This document shows, in pieces, positions 54,527-63,281 of a stretch of DNA of 64,000 nt. Within the stretch, counting starts at the first letter, position 1. Every line of letters starts with the position of its first letter. The position numbers and the translations under genes are program-made. Origin of the DNA: Oscillospiraceae bacterium (GTDB lineage: Bacteria; Bacillota; Clostridia; Oscillospirales; Acutalibacteraceae); the NCBI GenBank assembly GCA_022483045.1, contig JAKVOA010000001.1, positions 767,750-831,749 of the forward strand, written 5' to 3'. The notes under the pieces are model-generated. The model did no database searches. It saw only the letters and a program-made list of their open reading frames with translations, and was not told the origin of the DNA.

Positions 54527-56176
54527 ATGAACAGTGATGCAATTAAAAAAGACGTACCAAAACGCGCTTTGTTTCATGCGCTTGGTCTGACGAATGAAGA
54601 GATTGACCGCCCGCTAATCGGTGTTGTCAGCTCTTACAATGAAATCGTCCCAGGCCACATGAATATCGACAAAATCGTTCAGGCAGTGAAGACAGGCGTC
54701 TCCATGGCCGGCGGCACACCGCTCGTTTTTCCGGCGATTGCCGTTTGTGACGGTATTGCCATGGGTCACCGCGGCATGAAGTACAGCTTGGTTACACGCG
54801 AGCTGATTGCGGATTCTACAGAGGCGATGACCATTGCGCACGCACTGGATGCTTTGGTTCTGGTCCCAAACTGCGACAAAAATGTTCCCGGCCTGCTGAT
54901 GGCTGCAGCGCGGCTCAACGTACCGGCAATTTTTGTCAGCGGCGGCCCCATGCTTGCAGGACGCGTGCAAGGGAAAAAGACCAGCTTCTCCAGTGCCAGT
55001 GAGGCAGTGGGTGAATACGCTGCAGGCCGCATTTCAAAAGAAGTACTGGATGAATACGAAGCAAATACCTGCCCAACCTGCGGCAGCTGTTCCGGTATGT
55101 ACACAGCCAACAGCATGAACTGCCTGACAGAGGCACTGGGCATGGGCCTACGCGGCAACGGCACCATTCCTGCTGTTTATTCTTCCCGTCTGCAGCTTGC
55201 CAAACACGCCGGTATGCAGATTATGAAGCTGCTCAAAGACAACATCCTTCCGCGGGACATTATGACCATGGATGCTTTTGAAAATGCTCTGACGGTGGAC
55301 ATGGCCCTCGGCTGCAGCACCAACAGCGCCCTGCACCTGCCAGCAATCGCACACGAGTGCGGGCTGGAGCTTAATCTCGATATCCTCAACAATATCAGTG
55401 CACATACACCAAACCTGTGCCATTTGGCACCAGCAGGCCATACCTATATTGAGGACTTGAATGAAGCCGGCGGCGTTTATGCCCTGATGAATGAGCTGGC
55501 TTCGGCCGGCCTGCTGCACACGGACTGCATGACCTGCACCGGCAGGACCGTGGGCGAAAACATCAAGGGATGTATCAATAAGAATCCGGAAGTCATTCGT
55601 CCGCTCGACAATCCATACAGCAAAACCGGCGGCATTGCGGTTTTGCGTGGCAATTTGGCACCAGATGGCAGTGTCGTAAAACGCAGCGCTGTTTCTCCCG
55701 AGATGCTCAGACACAGCGGCCCTGCCAGAGTCTTTGAGAGTGAAGAAGAGGCAATGTCAGCTATTTTGGGAGGCAAGATTCATGCGGGCGACGTGGTTGT
55801 CATTCGCTATGAAGGCCCGAAAGGCGGCCCTGGCATGCGTGAAATGCTGAATCCGACGTCCGCCATTATGGGCTGCGGTTTGGGCAGCAGTGTTGCCCTG
55901 ATTACAGACGGCCGCTTTAGTGGAGCTACCCGCGGCGCCGCAATCGGCCATATTTCGCCAGAGGCAGCTGTGGGCGGCCCGATTGCTCTTGTACAGGAAG
56001 GCGATACGATTGAAATCGATATTCCAGCGAATACCATTCAGCTGGATGTTTCGGACAAAGAGCTGGCTGCCCGCCGTGCCCAGTGGAAACCGAAAGAGCA
56101 GCACGTAACCGGCTATTTGGCGCGCTATGCGGCTTTGGTTACTTCCGGCAGCAAAGGAGCAGTCCTCTCACTGTAA
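54527..56176 (+). CDS. ilvD: Dihydroxy-acid dehydratase
   Basis: Iron-sulfur enzyme that dehydrates dihydroxy acids in valine/isoleucine synthesis. Cluster ligands lie in [10 protein letters not shown] near 120 and [16 protein letters not shown] near 183; further marks are [25 protein letters not shown] and [12 protein letters not shown]. The length of 549 residues is normal. ATG 54527 follows GGGAGG; an in-frame upstream start at 54347 would lie in the spo0A terminator. No other ilv/leu genes are nearby. Confidence 0.96.
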   Translation: MNSDAIKKDVPKRALFHALGLTNEEIDRPLIGVVSSYNEIVPGHMNIDKIVQAVKTGVSMAGGTPLVFPAIAVCDGIAMGHRGMKYSLVTRELIADSTEAMTIAHALDALVLVPNCDKNVPGLLMAAARLNVPAIFVSGGPMLAGRVQGKKTSFSSASEAVGEYAAGRISKEVLDEYEANTCPTCGSCSGMYTANSMNCLTEALGMGLRGNGTIPAVYSSRLQLAKHAGMQIMKLLKDNILPRDIMTMDAFENALTVDMALGCSTNSALHLPAIAHECGLELNLDILNNISAHTPNLCHLAPAGHTYIEDLNEAGGVYALMNELASAGLLHTDCMTCTGRTVGENIKGCINKNPEVIRPLDNPYSKTGGIAVLRGNLAPDGSVVKRSAVSPEMLRHSGPARVFESEEEAMSAILGGKIHAGDVVVIRYEGPKGGPGMREMLNPTSAIMGCGLGSSVALITDGRFSGATRGAAIGHISPEAAVGGPIALVQEGDTIEIDIPANTIQLDVSDKELAARRAQWKPKEQHVTGYLARYAALVTSGSKGAVLSL

Positions 56177-56220
56177 AGCAAAAGAAAAGGAACAGCAGCA
56201 AAGGTAAAGGAAATGATGCT

Positions 56221-56817
56221 ATGGCAGATTCAAATATCACAAAAAAGGCACTTGCCGATGCAATGAAATCATTGATGCAGGAAAAGTCGTTTTCTAAAAT
56301 CAGCATTAGTGACATCTGCACCCGCTGTTCGATGAATCGCCAGAGCTTTTACTATCATTTTCGCGATAAATACGATTTAGTAAACTGGATTTTTTACACA
56401 GAATTGATCGAGCGCCTTTATAAAAAAATGCCGAACAGCGGCTGGAACCTTTTGTTGGATGTTTGCAGCTATTTTTACGATAACCGCCAGTTTTACGTCA
56501 ATGCCCTGCAGGTAACCGGGCAAAATTCCTTTACCGATTACTTTGCTGATGTTATGCGGGCAATTGTACAGCCCTATTTTGAGGAAATTTTCAGCGGTAG
56601 CACAGAAGACGAAAAAGACATGGAGTACTATGTGCAGCTTTTTACAGATGCCTGCAAAGCAGTTATTTGCCGCTGGCTGTTTGACTGGCCGGATATGCAG
56701 CCTGCACAGTTCGTAGCGCTTCTGCGCAGGGCGGTTGTCAGCTCTTCTAACTGCGTGATGCAGGATGAGGAACAGAAAAAGCAAGGCACGACAGCTGCGG
56801 ATAAAGCACAGAAATAA
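56221..56817 (+). CDS. TetR/DhaS-type regulator
   Basis: 198 residues. The N-terminal HTH (about 5-50) reads ITKKALADAMKSLMQEKSF then ISDICTRCSMNRQSFYYHF, the classical TetR recognition region ending YYHFRDKYDLVNW. The rest is a helical TetR_C-like domain with YTELIERLYKKM and CKAVICRWLFDWP, resembling DhaS, the coactivator of dihydroxyacetone kinase genes. Neither a ligand nor a dha operon is visible. AAAGGA lies upstream of ATG 56221, and the ORF could extend into ilvD but without family sequence. Confidence 0.82.
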   Translation: MADSNITKKALADAMKSLMQEKSFSKISISDICTRCSMNRQSFYYHFRDKYDLVNWIFYTELIERLYKKMPNSGWNLLLDVCSYFYDNRQFYVNALQVTGQNSFTDYFADVMRAIVQPYFEEIFSGSTEDEKDMEYYVQLFTDACKAVICRWLFDWPDMQPAQFVALLRRAVVSSSNCVMQDEEQKKQGTTAADKAQK

Positions 56818-56867
56818 AAAGGCCGCCTGTATGCAGTGTTTTGATCTGCGTACAGGCGGCTTTTTTA
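56818..56867. terminator. Bidirectional terminator between TetR and patatin genes
   Basis: GCCGCCTGTATGCAG pairs with CTGCGTACAGGCGGC around a ten-base loop, with TTTTTT on the + strand and AAAAA preceding it on the + strand (TTTTT on the - strand). Confidence 0.9.
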
Positions 56868-56868
56868 C

Positions 56869-57771
56869 TTATTTTTTCAGTGGAACGGAACTTGCGTCGG
56901 GGAAGCCTGCCGGCCAGAGCGGCAGGGTAAGGCCCCAGGTTTTCTGTGCACGCTGCAAAGCTTCTTTTCCTTTTTCAAGACCAATGTTGTAGGCTGCCAG
57001 CAGCTGCTCGTGGTTTGTGCCAAAACGGTCAAGCGGCAGCGGTTCGTCCGGTGCGGCGATAATAGCGCTGCCCATGTGTTCCATGCGCTGAATGGTCTGC
57101 AGCATACTATTGTAAACCTTGTGGCGCGTATCCATAATGTGCACCAGTGCCGGATAATGCCGGTATTTCTGCGCATAGACCGGTCGGCCAATCTGTGGTT
57201 CTTTCCGGTAGCCGCGTTCGCGGGTCAGTACAATTATCAGCTTGTCACAGCCGTCTGCCAGGGCTTTCTGTATAGGAATCGGCGCTAAAAGGCCGCCGTC
57301 CAGGTATTCGCCGCCCTTATACGGCACGACTGGTGAAAAGACTGGCAGCGAGCAGGAGGCACGCAGCACTGTACACGGCGGCACAATTTCTTCTTTGCCA
57401 AAGTAAATGGTCTTTCCCGTATGCACTTCTGTAGCGCCCGCATAGAACTTACAGGGATTCTTTGCAAAAGTTTCGTAATTAAACGGGTCCAGCTCTTCCG
57501 GAATTTTGCCAAAGATATAATCCATGCCAAAAAGGGATTTTGTTTTGATAAAATTATGCAGACTGATATAGTCTTCCTGTCCCGCATAGTTTACAGTGGT
57601 GCGCAGGCCGCGCTCGTACTGCATAGAAACATAAGAAATGCCGATTGAAGCTCCGGCCGACACACCGACCACTTCATCAGCCATAAATTTTTCCTGCAAA
57701 AAAGCATCCAGCACGCCGGTAGAGTAAATGCCGCGCATTCCGCCGCCTTCCAGCACAATACCAATTTTCAT
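56869..57771 (-). CDS. Patatin-like phospholipase
   Basis: Serine-Asp dyad acyl hydrolase, 300 residues, cytoplasmic. The oxyanion region GGGMRGIY is at 9-16, the nucleophile serine lies in GVSAGASIG near 41, and the Asp in YLDGGLLAPIP near 160; all key residues are present. The C-terminal 100 residues (YRHYPALVHIMDTRHKVYN) match the DUF6363 extension of bacterial patatins. The ATG at 57771 follows AGAGG. The gene converges with the TetR-type gene across a strong bidirectional terminator. Confidence 0.9.
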   Translation of the reverse strand: MKIGIVLEGGGMRGIYSTGVLDAFLQEKFMADEVVGVSAGASIGISYVSMQYERGLRTTVNYAGQEDYISLHNFIKTKSLFGMDYIFGKIPEELDPFNYETFAKNPCKFYAGATEVHTGKTIYFGKEEIVPPCTVLRASCSLPVFSPVVPYKGGEYLDGGLLAPIPIQKALADGCDKLIIVLTRERGYRKEPQIGRPVYAQKYRHYPALVHIMDTRHKVYNSMLQTIQRMEHMGSAIIAAPDEPLPLDRFGTNHEQLLAAYNIGLEKGKEALQRAQKTWGLTLPLWPAGFPDASSVPLKK

Positions 57772-57826
57772 GTCTATTCGCCTCTTCTTCGTCATCGTCT
57801 TACAAAAACATGAGACACTGCATGTT

Positions 57827-57855
57827 ATTATAAACCTTAAGGCAAAGCTTGGCAA
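57827..57855 (-). promoter_or_regulatory. Putative sigma-A promoter of the patatin gene
   Basis: On the minus strand TTGCCA (57850-57855) and TATAAT (57827-57832), spacer 17. It faces away from the VanZ promoter. Confidence 0.75.
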
Positions 57856-57877
57856 GGCAAAGCAAAAGGCGGGGCTT

Positions 57878-57904
57878 TTGTGAAAAGGGAAAATGTGCTA
57901 TACT
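57878..57904 (+). promoter_or_regulatory. Putative extended -10 promoter of the VanZ-like gene
   Basis: TGC followed by TATACT at 57899-57904; a weak -35 (TTGTGA, 57878-57883) is 15 bases upstream. If used, transcription would begin near 57911, after the first possible ATG. Confidence 0.5.
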
Positions 57905-58444
57905 GTACCTATGTATAAATTTTTCCGAAATAAACATAGAAAATTGTCGGCTGCTCAAAGCAGCGCGAAAATGGGGCAGGCAGAGAGCAGTCTGCTTTTC
58001 CGGCGGCGGCTTTTTCTACTGCTGGCCCTCTGCTGTATGGTGCTGATTTTTTGCTTTTCGGCGCAGAGCGGACCTTCCAGTGACCGTGCCAGTATGCCGA
58101 TTGCTGTGTGGCTGGGGCGGGCGCTTCCGCTTTCGGTGCCGGTGCTGCATCATTTTGTACGCAAAGTGGCTCACTTTACCGTTTACCTTTTGCTGTCCGT
58201 TTTTGTTTCCGGATGGCTTTCCACGTTTCGCCTGCGGCCGGCAGCGCGGCTTTTTGCCGCGGTCCTGTTCTGTGCGGCCTATGCGGCAGGGGACGAGTTT
58301 CACCAGTCCTTTACAGCTTTGCGTACGCCCTCTGGGTGGGATGTGCTGCTGGATACCATGGGCGCTTTGACAGGGGCTGTCCTTTGGTCACTGTTTTTCC
58401 GGATGTATCAAAAAAGAATGCTGAGAAAGAAGGTGCAGCCTTGA
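57893..58444 (+). CDS. VanZ-like membrane protein
   Basis: Up to 183 residues with four hydrophobic segments. Family marks are FCFSAQSGPSSDRAS, then the conserved VRKVAHFTVYLLLSVF and AAGDEFHQSFTALRTPSGWD followed by VLLDTMGALTG. VanZ relatives lower teicoplanin susceptibility in enterococci, but most chromosomal homologues have unknown roles. The start is unresolved: ATG 57893 is nearest the AAAAGGGA SD (only two bases away), while ATG 57911 and ATG 57971 are in frame and fit the predicted transcription start better. The stop overlaps the next TTG start. Confidence 0.8.
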   Translation: MCYTVPMYKFFRNKHRKLSAAQSSAKMGQAESSLLFRRRLFLLLALCCMVLIFCFSAQSGPSSDRASMPIAVWLGRALPLSVPVLHHFVRKVAHFTVYLLLSVFVSGWLSTFRLRPAARLFAAVLFCAAYAAGDEFHQSFTALRTPSGWDVLLDTMGALTGAVLWSLFFRMYQKRMLRKKVQP

Positions 58445-59508
58445 TTTGCCCAAACTGCGGATATGATAATCTTCCCAATGCACATTACTGCACGAAATGC
58501 GGCAAAGCGTTGAAGCCGGGCGAGCCGCCTGCGCCCGATGAGGACCTGTTGCGTGAAGAAGACGATTATGATGAGGAAGACGAGTACTATGAACCGTATG
58601 ATGAAGAAGGACCAAAGCATCATACGTATGCGCCGCTTATTACGCTGATTGTTCTGCTGTGCATAGCCGGTGTCGCTGCCAGCTTTACCTTTGCGTGGCA
58701 TCAGGAGCGCGGCGCATGGCCGTGGGAAAGCTTCTTAGTCAGCAGCGCGTCGTCAAAGCCTGCGGCTGTTTCTTCTTCTCAAGCGCCGCTGTCCCCGCAA
58801 AAAGCAGTGACTTCCTATACAGCTGCTGAGATTGCTGCCCAGGTGCGGCGCAGCGGCTTCCAAACATTTACTGTAGCGGAAGCAGAGATTTCTTCTATTA
58901 AAGTTGATTCACAGTCGTTATCAGATGCAGACCTGGTGCAGTTTACCGTCAATAAATCCATGGCGCAGGTGCATATGCAGCTGCGGGTTCCCACGCAGTC
59001 GTCTGTCTCCAGCACTTCACAAAGCACTGCCTCGTCACAAGCTGCTGCATCTTCGGCAGTGGTGAGCAAGCCCACTGTAACCGCGTGGGGAGTGGATACC
59101 TGGAAACTGACGGGTACTTGGAATGACTCAGACGGCAATGCGCTGTTAATTGATACTTGCAATTCCGGCAGCATGACTGCGCGCTATATTCCCGCCGGTA
59201 CTGTGGAAAGCCGCTCTGTTTCCGGTACGATTTCGGGCAGCGGTGATATTTCCCTGATCAGCAGCAAAACTCGTTTAAGCGGCCGCTTTTCGCCCAGTGG
59301 CACTGCGCTGCTTACGGTGACTGTCAATAACGGCAGCCCGGCCACACAGCAATTTGTCATGCTCTCTTCGGCGATTGCAACACTGCCAAGCGCCTCTGCG
59401 GCGTCTTCTGCATCCTCCTCTTCGGGGGCCTCCAGCCCGGCAGCCCCATCGGCTTCGTCTACAGGCAGTTCTGCGTCTTCTGCTGTTTCCTCTTTACCCG
59501 GTGCTTAA
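58441..59508 (+). CDS. Zinc-ribbon membrane protein with Ser-rich external domain
   Basis: 355 residues, not assigned to a function. It opens with a zinc ribbon CPNCGYDNLPNAHYCTKCGK (residues 3-22), then an acidic Asp/Glu/Tyr linker, one membrane helix (LITLIVLLCIAGVAASFTFAW, about 63-83) and an extracellular beta-rich domain (residues about 215-325) flanked by Ser/Ala low-complexity linkers. The start is TTG 58441 overlapping the VanZ stop (TTGA), with GAAGGTG upstream. Similar zinc-ribbon/TM proteins are common and poorly understood in Clostridia. Confidence 0.75.
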   Translation: MICPNCGYDNLPNAHYCTKCGKALKPGEPPAPDEDLLREEDDYDEEDEYYEPYDEEGPKHHTYAPLITLIVLLCIAGVAASFTFAWHQERGAWPWESFLVSSASSKPAAVSSSQAPLSPQKAVTSYTAAEIAAQVRRSGFQTFTVAEAEISSIKVDSQSLSDADLVQFTVNKSMAQVHMQLRVPTQSSVSSTSQSTASSQAAASSAVVSKPTVTAWGVDTWKLTGTWNDSDGNALLIDTCNSGSMTARYIPAGTVESRSVSGTISGSGDISLISSKTRLSGRFSPSGTALLTVTVNNGSPATQQFVMLSSAIATLPSASAASSASSSSGASSPAAPSASSTGSSASSAVSSLPGA

Positions 59509-59540
59509 AGGATTTTTGCCTCGCAAATCTGTATTTTTTG

Positions 59541-59569
59541 TTTACAAAATCCCTAAAAACTGTTATAAT
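59541..59569 (+). promoter_or_regulatory. Promoter of murT-gatD
   Basis: TTTACA (59541-59546), spacer 17, TATAAT (59564-59569), with TGT before the -10. Confidence 0.8.
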
Positions 59570-59585
59570 TCAACAGATGTATAGG

Positions 59586-59627
59586 AACAGCAGCCAGATG
59601 CGGCGCAGCATCTTCCTGCTGTTTTTC
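59586..59627 (+). terminator. Attenuator-like terminator in the murT leader
   Basis: AACAGCAG/CTGCTGTT (8 bp) and AGATGC/GCATCT (6 bp) stack with a two-base internal loop and six-base apex, followed by TTTTTC. It starts about ten bases after the predicted transcription start, so it would act on murT transcripts; it would also end the upstream zinc-ribbon gene's transcript. Confidence 0.75.
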
Positions 59628-59690
59628 ATTCATTCCGTTTGCATAAAATTATAAATACTGCCGCGCATGCGGCCGGAAGGATATGAAAGA

Positions 59691-61013
59691 ATGCGGTTAA
59701 GAAGTGCGTTTGCGGTTTTTGTTGCCCGCCTGGTCAGCTGGGGAGAAAGACACATCCTGCACGTAGGGGCCAGTGCCATGCCGGGGCGCTTTGCCCTGCG
59801 GATTGACCCGCAGGTGCTGGGACAGCTTGCCCCAAAACTAAAAAAAGGTTCTATTGTTGTATGTGGAACCAACGGAAAAACAACGACGAATAATATTATC
59901 TGCCGCGCGGTGCAGAGCAGCGGCTGTTCGGTGCTGTGCAACCGCGCAGGTGCCAACATGGCTTCCGGAGTGGTGACGGCGCTTTTGCCCGGGAAAGGAG
60001 CAGATTGGGGCGTGATGGAAGCGGACGAGCTTTCTACGCCGCACATTGTTCCTTTTTTAAAGCCAAAATACATGGTGCTGCTCAATATTTTCCGCGATCA
60101 GCTCGACCGCTGCGGCGAGATCGATACCGTAATGCAGGCCATTATTTCTGCACTGGAGCAGTCGCCGGAAACTGTTTTGATTTACAATGCAGATGATCCT
60201 TTCTGCTCCTTTATTGCTTCTCATGCCAAGCACACCATTGCTTTTGGTATTGCAGAAGACCTGCACCTGCCGCAAGACCGGGTTACCGGCGGACGTTTCT
60301 GTATGAAGTGCGGCACGCAGCTGGAGTACGATTACCGGCAGTATGGGCAGCTGGGCGCATTCCACTGTCCGAAGTGTGATTTCCGCCGTGCACCGCTCGA
60401 TTTTGCCGCGACAGATGTCAAGTTAGGCGGCGGTATTGCTTTTACGGTCGGCGATACAACAATTCAGACGCGCTACAGCGGCGTATATATGGTGTACAAC
60501 CTGCTTGCAGCGTACGCGGCCGCACGCAGCCTTAACTGCAGTGCCGAGAGCTTTCAAAAGACTTTGGACCAGTATGACCCGAAAAACGGCCGTCTGCAGA
60601 AGTTTACCGTACAGGGGCACCCGGTCATGCTGAACCTGGCGAAAAACCCAACGGGCTTTAATCAGAATATGGCTCTGCTCCTGCAGGACCAGGGCCCAAA
60701 AGTCATCTATTTTATCATCAACGACAACGACAACGACGGCAACGATATTTCCTGGCTGTGGGATGTTGACTTTGAGCGCTTGGCGCAGGAAAAAGAAATG
60801 ATTGTTTACGCCGGCGGCCACCGCATGAATGATCTTCAGGTACGTCTGAAATATGCCGGCATTCCATCAGAGCTGGTCAGCACTGTAGCAGAGGCTGCGG
60901 AAAAGACCCGCGCCTTGCCGCAGGAGCACCGCCTTTATGTGCTGACAAATTACTCAGCGCTTGCGCCCACCCAGCGGGAACTGCGCGCTTTGAGCGGGGA
61001 GGATAAATCATGA
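59691..61013 (+). CDS. murT: Lipid II isoglutaminyl synthase, MurT subunit
   Basis: Mur-ligase-like subunit that activates the alpha-carboxyl of D-Glu in lipid II for amidation. P-loop VVCGTNGKTTTN near 56; a four-cysteine zinc ribbon, CMKCG and CPKC near 205-230, sits in the middle domain as in known MurT; the C-terminal domain contains KNPTGFNQ and INDNDNDGNDISWLWD (a DUF1727 feature). ATG 59691 follows GGAAGG; 440 residues. The stop overlaps the gatD start. Confidence 0.95.
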   Translation: MRLRSAFAVFVARLVSWGERHILHVGASAMPGRFALRIDPQVLGQLAPKLKKGSIVVCGTNGKTTTNNIICRAVQSSGCSVLCNRAGANMASGVVTALLPGKGADWGVMEADELSTPHIVPFLKPKYMVLLNIFRDQLDRCGEIDTVMQAIISALEQSPETVLIYNADDPFCSFIASHAKHTIAFGIAEDLHLPQDRVTGGRFCMKCGTQLEYDYRQYGQLGAFHCPKCDFRRAPLDFAATDVKLGGGIAFTVGDTTIQTRYSGVYMVYNLLAAYAAARSLNCSAESFQKTLDQYDPKNGRLQKFTVQGHPVMLNLAKNPTGFNQNMALLLQDQGPKVIYFIINDNDNDGNDISWLWDVDFERLAQEKEMIVYAGGHRMNDLQVRLKYAGIPSELVSTVAEAAEKTRALPQEHRLYVLTNYSALAPTQRELRALSGEDKS

Positions 61014-61777
61014 AACTGAAAATTGCACATCTTTATCCGGAACTGCTGAATCTTTACGGCGACGGCGGCAACATCATCTGTATGCAAAAGCGCTGTGCAT
61101 GGCGCGGCATAGAGGCAGAGGTCTGTACGGTGCACTGTGGCGACCCGGTTGACTTTTCTGATGTCGATATCGTCTTTATTGGCGGCGGCACCGACCGCGA
61201 GCAGAAAATTGTCTGTGACGCTCTGTTAGCAGAAAAAAAGCAGCTGCATGACTATGTTGAGGCAGGGGGAGTTCTCTTGGCGGTCTGCGGCGGCTACCAG
61301 CTTTTGGGGCACAACTACCTGCTTGGCGACGAATTGGTTGAGGGAATCGGTGTTGTGGATCTGAAAACCGAGCGCGGCGAGGGCCGCTTAATCGGCAATG
61401 TCATGATTCAAAGCGACATCTGTGAAATGCCGATTGTCGGCTATGAAAACCATGGCGGCCGCACCTATCTGGGCGACTGCCAGCCGCTTGGAAAGGTCAT
61501 TTCAGCCGGCGGCTACGGCAATAACGGAACCGACGGACATGAAGGTGTGCATTACAAAAATGTGGTTGGTACATATCTGCATGGGCCGTTGCTGCCAAAG
61601 AACCCGCAGGTGTGCGATTACCTGCTGCGTACGGCGCTGACCCGCCGCTATGGCGAGGGGTACGATTTTCCGAAACTTGATGATACGATTGAAATCAATG
61701 CCAACCGTGTGATGCAGGAACGCCTGAAAGAGTCAGTTGCTAATAAAATGAAAGTTAATGCACGCGGTAAAAGTTGA
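61010..61777 (+). CDS. gatD: Lipid II isoglutaminyl synthase, GatD glutaminase subunit
   Basis: Class I glutamine amidotransferase of the CobB/CobQ-like type that supplies ammonia to MurT. The nucleophile is C93 in AVCGGYQLLG; the catalytic His is H191 in GTYLHGPLLPKNP. The 255-residue size matches GatD. ATG 61010 overlaps the murT stop (ATGA). With MurT it converts D-iGlu to D-iGln in peptidoglycan precursors, complementing murE-murF elsewhere in the window. Confidence 0.95.
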   Translation: MKLKIAHLYPELLNLYGDGGNIICMQKRCAWRGIEAEVCTVHCGDPVDFSDVDIVFIGGGTDREQKIVCDALLAEKKQLHDYVEAGGVLLAVCGGYQLLGHNYLLGDELVEGIGVVDLKTERGEGRLIGNVMIQSDICEMPIVGYENHGGRTYLGDCQPLGKVISAGGYGNNGTDGHEGVHYKNVVGTYLHGPLLPKNPQVCDYLLRTALTRRYGEGYDFPKLDDTIEINANRVMQERLKESVANKMKVNARGKS

Positions 61778-61796
61778 GCGTACACAAATTATAAAA

Positions 61797-61846
61797 AAAA
61801 CAGACTGCAGGCAACCGGGAATACCGGCGCTGCAGTCTGTTTTATG
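61797..61846. terminator. Bidirectional terminator between gatD and pepT
   Basis: AAACAGACTGCAG and CTGCAGTCTGTTT form a long stem with an inner CCGG pairing; T-runs flank it on both strands (TTTTATGTTTT on +, eight T on -). Confidence 0.92.
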
Positions 61847-61905
61847 TTTTGTAAAAAATGGTAGGCCTACAGCAGTTCTCTGCAGAAATCTGCCAAGGCT
61901 TTTAC

Positions 61906-63132
61906 TTATTTTCCGGATTTTGCGAAGCGGCGGATAATTCCTACCAGGATCGAAGTACACATATCCATATCTTCCGCTGCAATGTGTTCATACGGGCCGT
62001 GGTAAGCGTGGCCACCTGTGCCTAGGTTGGGGCAGGGCAGCCCCTTTGTGCTCAGGACAGCACCGTCTGTGCCGCCGCGGATTGGCTCCTCAAACGGCGT
62101 AAGGCCAAGTGCGCGGATAGCGGCGCGTGCGTTGTCAATCAGCTGCGGATAGGGCTTGACAAAAGGAAGCATATTTTGGTACTCGTCGGTGATCTTCAGG
62201 TCGACGGTTCCTTTTCCGTATTTCTCATTTAAGGTCCTTACGATTTGGCGCAGCATGTCTTTGCGGATAGCGAAGTGCTCTTTTGAGTGGTCACGAATGA
62301 TATAGGAAAGGTGCGCTTCTTCAGTGCAGCCGCTCATGCTGATAAGATGGAAAAAGCCCTCTCTGCCAGAGGTATGCGCAGGAATTTCCGCGGCGGGCAG
62401 CATGCTGTTGGCTTCGATTGCGAGAAGGGAAGCATTATTCATCACATTCTTTGCGTCGCCGGGGTGTACATTAAAGCCGTGAAAAGTCAGTTCGGCGCCG
62501 GCCGCATTGAAGTTTTCATAGGTGATTTCGCTCACTTCACCGCCATCTACAGTATAGGCGAGCTTTGCGCCAAATCCGGAAATATCAAAATGTGTTGCGC
62601 CGCGGCCGACTTCTTCGTCCGGCGTAAAGGCGATGCACACCCGCCCATGCGGCAGGTTTTCCGCAGCCAGCCGCTCACAGGCGGTCAGAATTTCAGCGAT
62701 GCCTGCCTTGTCGTCCGCACCGAGCAGAGTTGAGCCGTCAGAAGTAATCAGCGTTTTCCCTTTCATCTTTGCAAGGTCCGGAAATGCCGCCGGTGAAAGG
62801 ATGCGTCCACTGCTGCCGAGTTTGATTTCGTCGCCGTCGTAGTCTTTGTGGATTTGCGGATGTATATTTTTGCCGCAGAAATCCGGCGCGGTATCCATGT
62901 GGGAAATGAAGCCGATTGCCGGTGCGTCTTCACAGCCGGGTGTTGCGCTGAGTTCTCCGTAAACATAGCAGGTGTCTGTTACACGCACCTTCTGCAGGCC
63001 TAGTCCCTTCATTTCTGCTGCCAGCAGGTTTGCAAGGTCAAATTCTCTTGCCGCGGTTGGCACAGTGTCGGACAATTCGTCAGAGGTCGTGTAGATCTGT
63101 ACATATTTTAAAAGTCTTTGAGCTGCTTTCAC
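61906..63132 (-). CDS. pepT: Peptidase T (tripeptide aminopeptidase)
   Basis: M20 metallopeptidase cleaving the N-terminal residue of tripeptides. Zinc-site residues are seen in GFISHMDTAPDFCG near 76, LGADDKAGIAE near 138, FTPDEEVGRG near 175 and YTVDGG near 195; the C-terminal GTGGHAYHGPYEH supplies the last His. 408 residues. The start is GTG 63132, with AAAGGATG about nine bases upstream. It is divergent from the M3 peptidase gene. Confidence 0.94.
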   Translation of the reverse strand: MKAAQRLLKYVQIYTTSDELSDTVPTAAREFDLANLLAAEMKGLGLQKVRVTDTCYVYGELSATPGCEDAPAIGFISHMDTAPDFCGKNIHPQIHKDYDGDEIKLGSSGRILSPAAFPDLAKMKGKTLITSDGSTLLGADDKAGIAEILTACERLAAENLPHGRVCIAFTPDEEVGRGATHFDISGFGAKLAYTVDGGEVSEITYENFNAAGAELTFHGFNVHPGDAKNVMNNASLLAIEANSMLPAAEIPAHTSGREGFFHLISMSGCTEEAHLSYIIRDHSKEHFAIRKDMLRQIVRTLNEKYGKGTVDLKITDEYQNMLPFVKPYPQLIDNARAAIRALGLTPFEEPIRGGTDGAVLSTKGLPCPNLGTGGHAYHGPYEHIAAEDMDMCTSILVGIIRRFAKSGK

Positions 63133-63177
63133 ATTGGTTCATCCTTTCCGCCATGCCTTTGCGGCAATAACAAAATT

Positions 63178-63206
63178 AGTATACGCTGTTTACAAAAAAG
63201 AAGCAA
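63178..63206 (-). promoter_or_regulatory. Putative sigma-A promoter for pepT
   Basis: On the minus strand TTGCTT (63201-63206) and TATACT (63178-63183), spacer 17. Confidence 0.72.
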
Positions 63207-63212
63207 GACAAT

Positions 63213-63241
63213 TTGATTTTTACACATTTTTGCAGTAAACT
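63213..63241 (+). promoter_or_regulatory. Putative sigma-A promoter for the M3 peptidase gene
   Basis: TTGATT (63213-63218) and TAAACT (63236-63241), spacer 17; it starts seven bases after the pepT -35, back to back. Confidence 0.6.
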
Positions 63242-63281
63242 AACCATGCTGTTTGAATTATTTGTACAAAGGAGTGTCACA

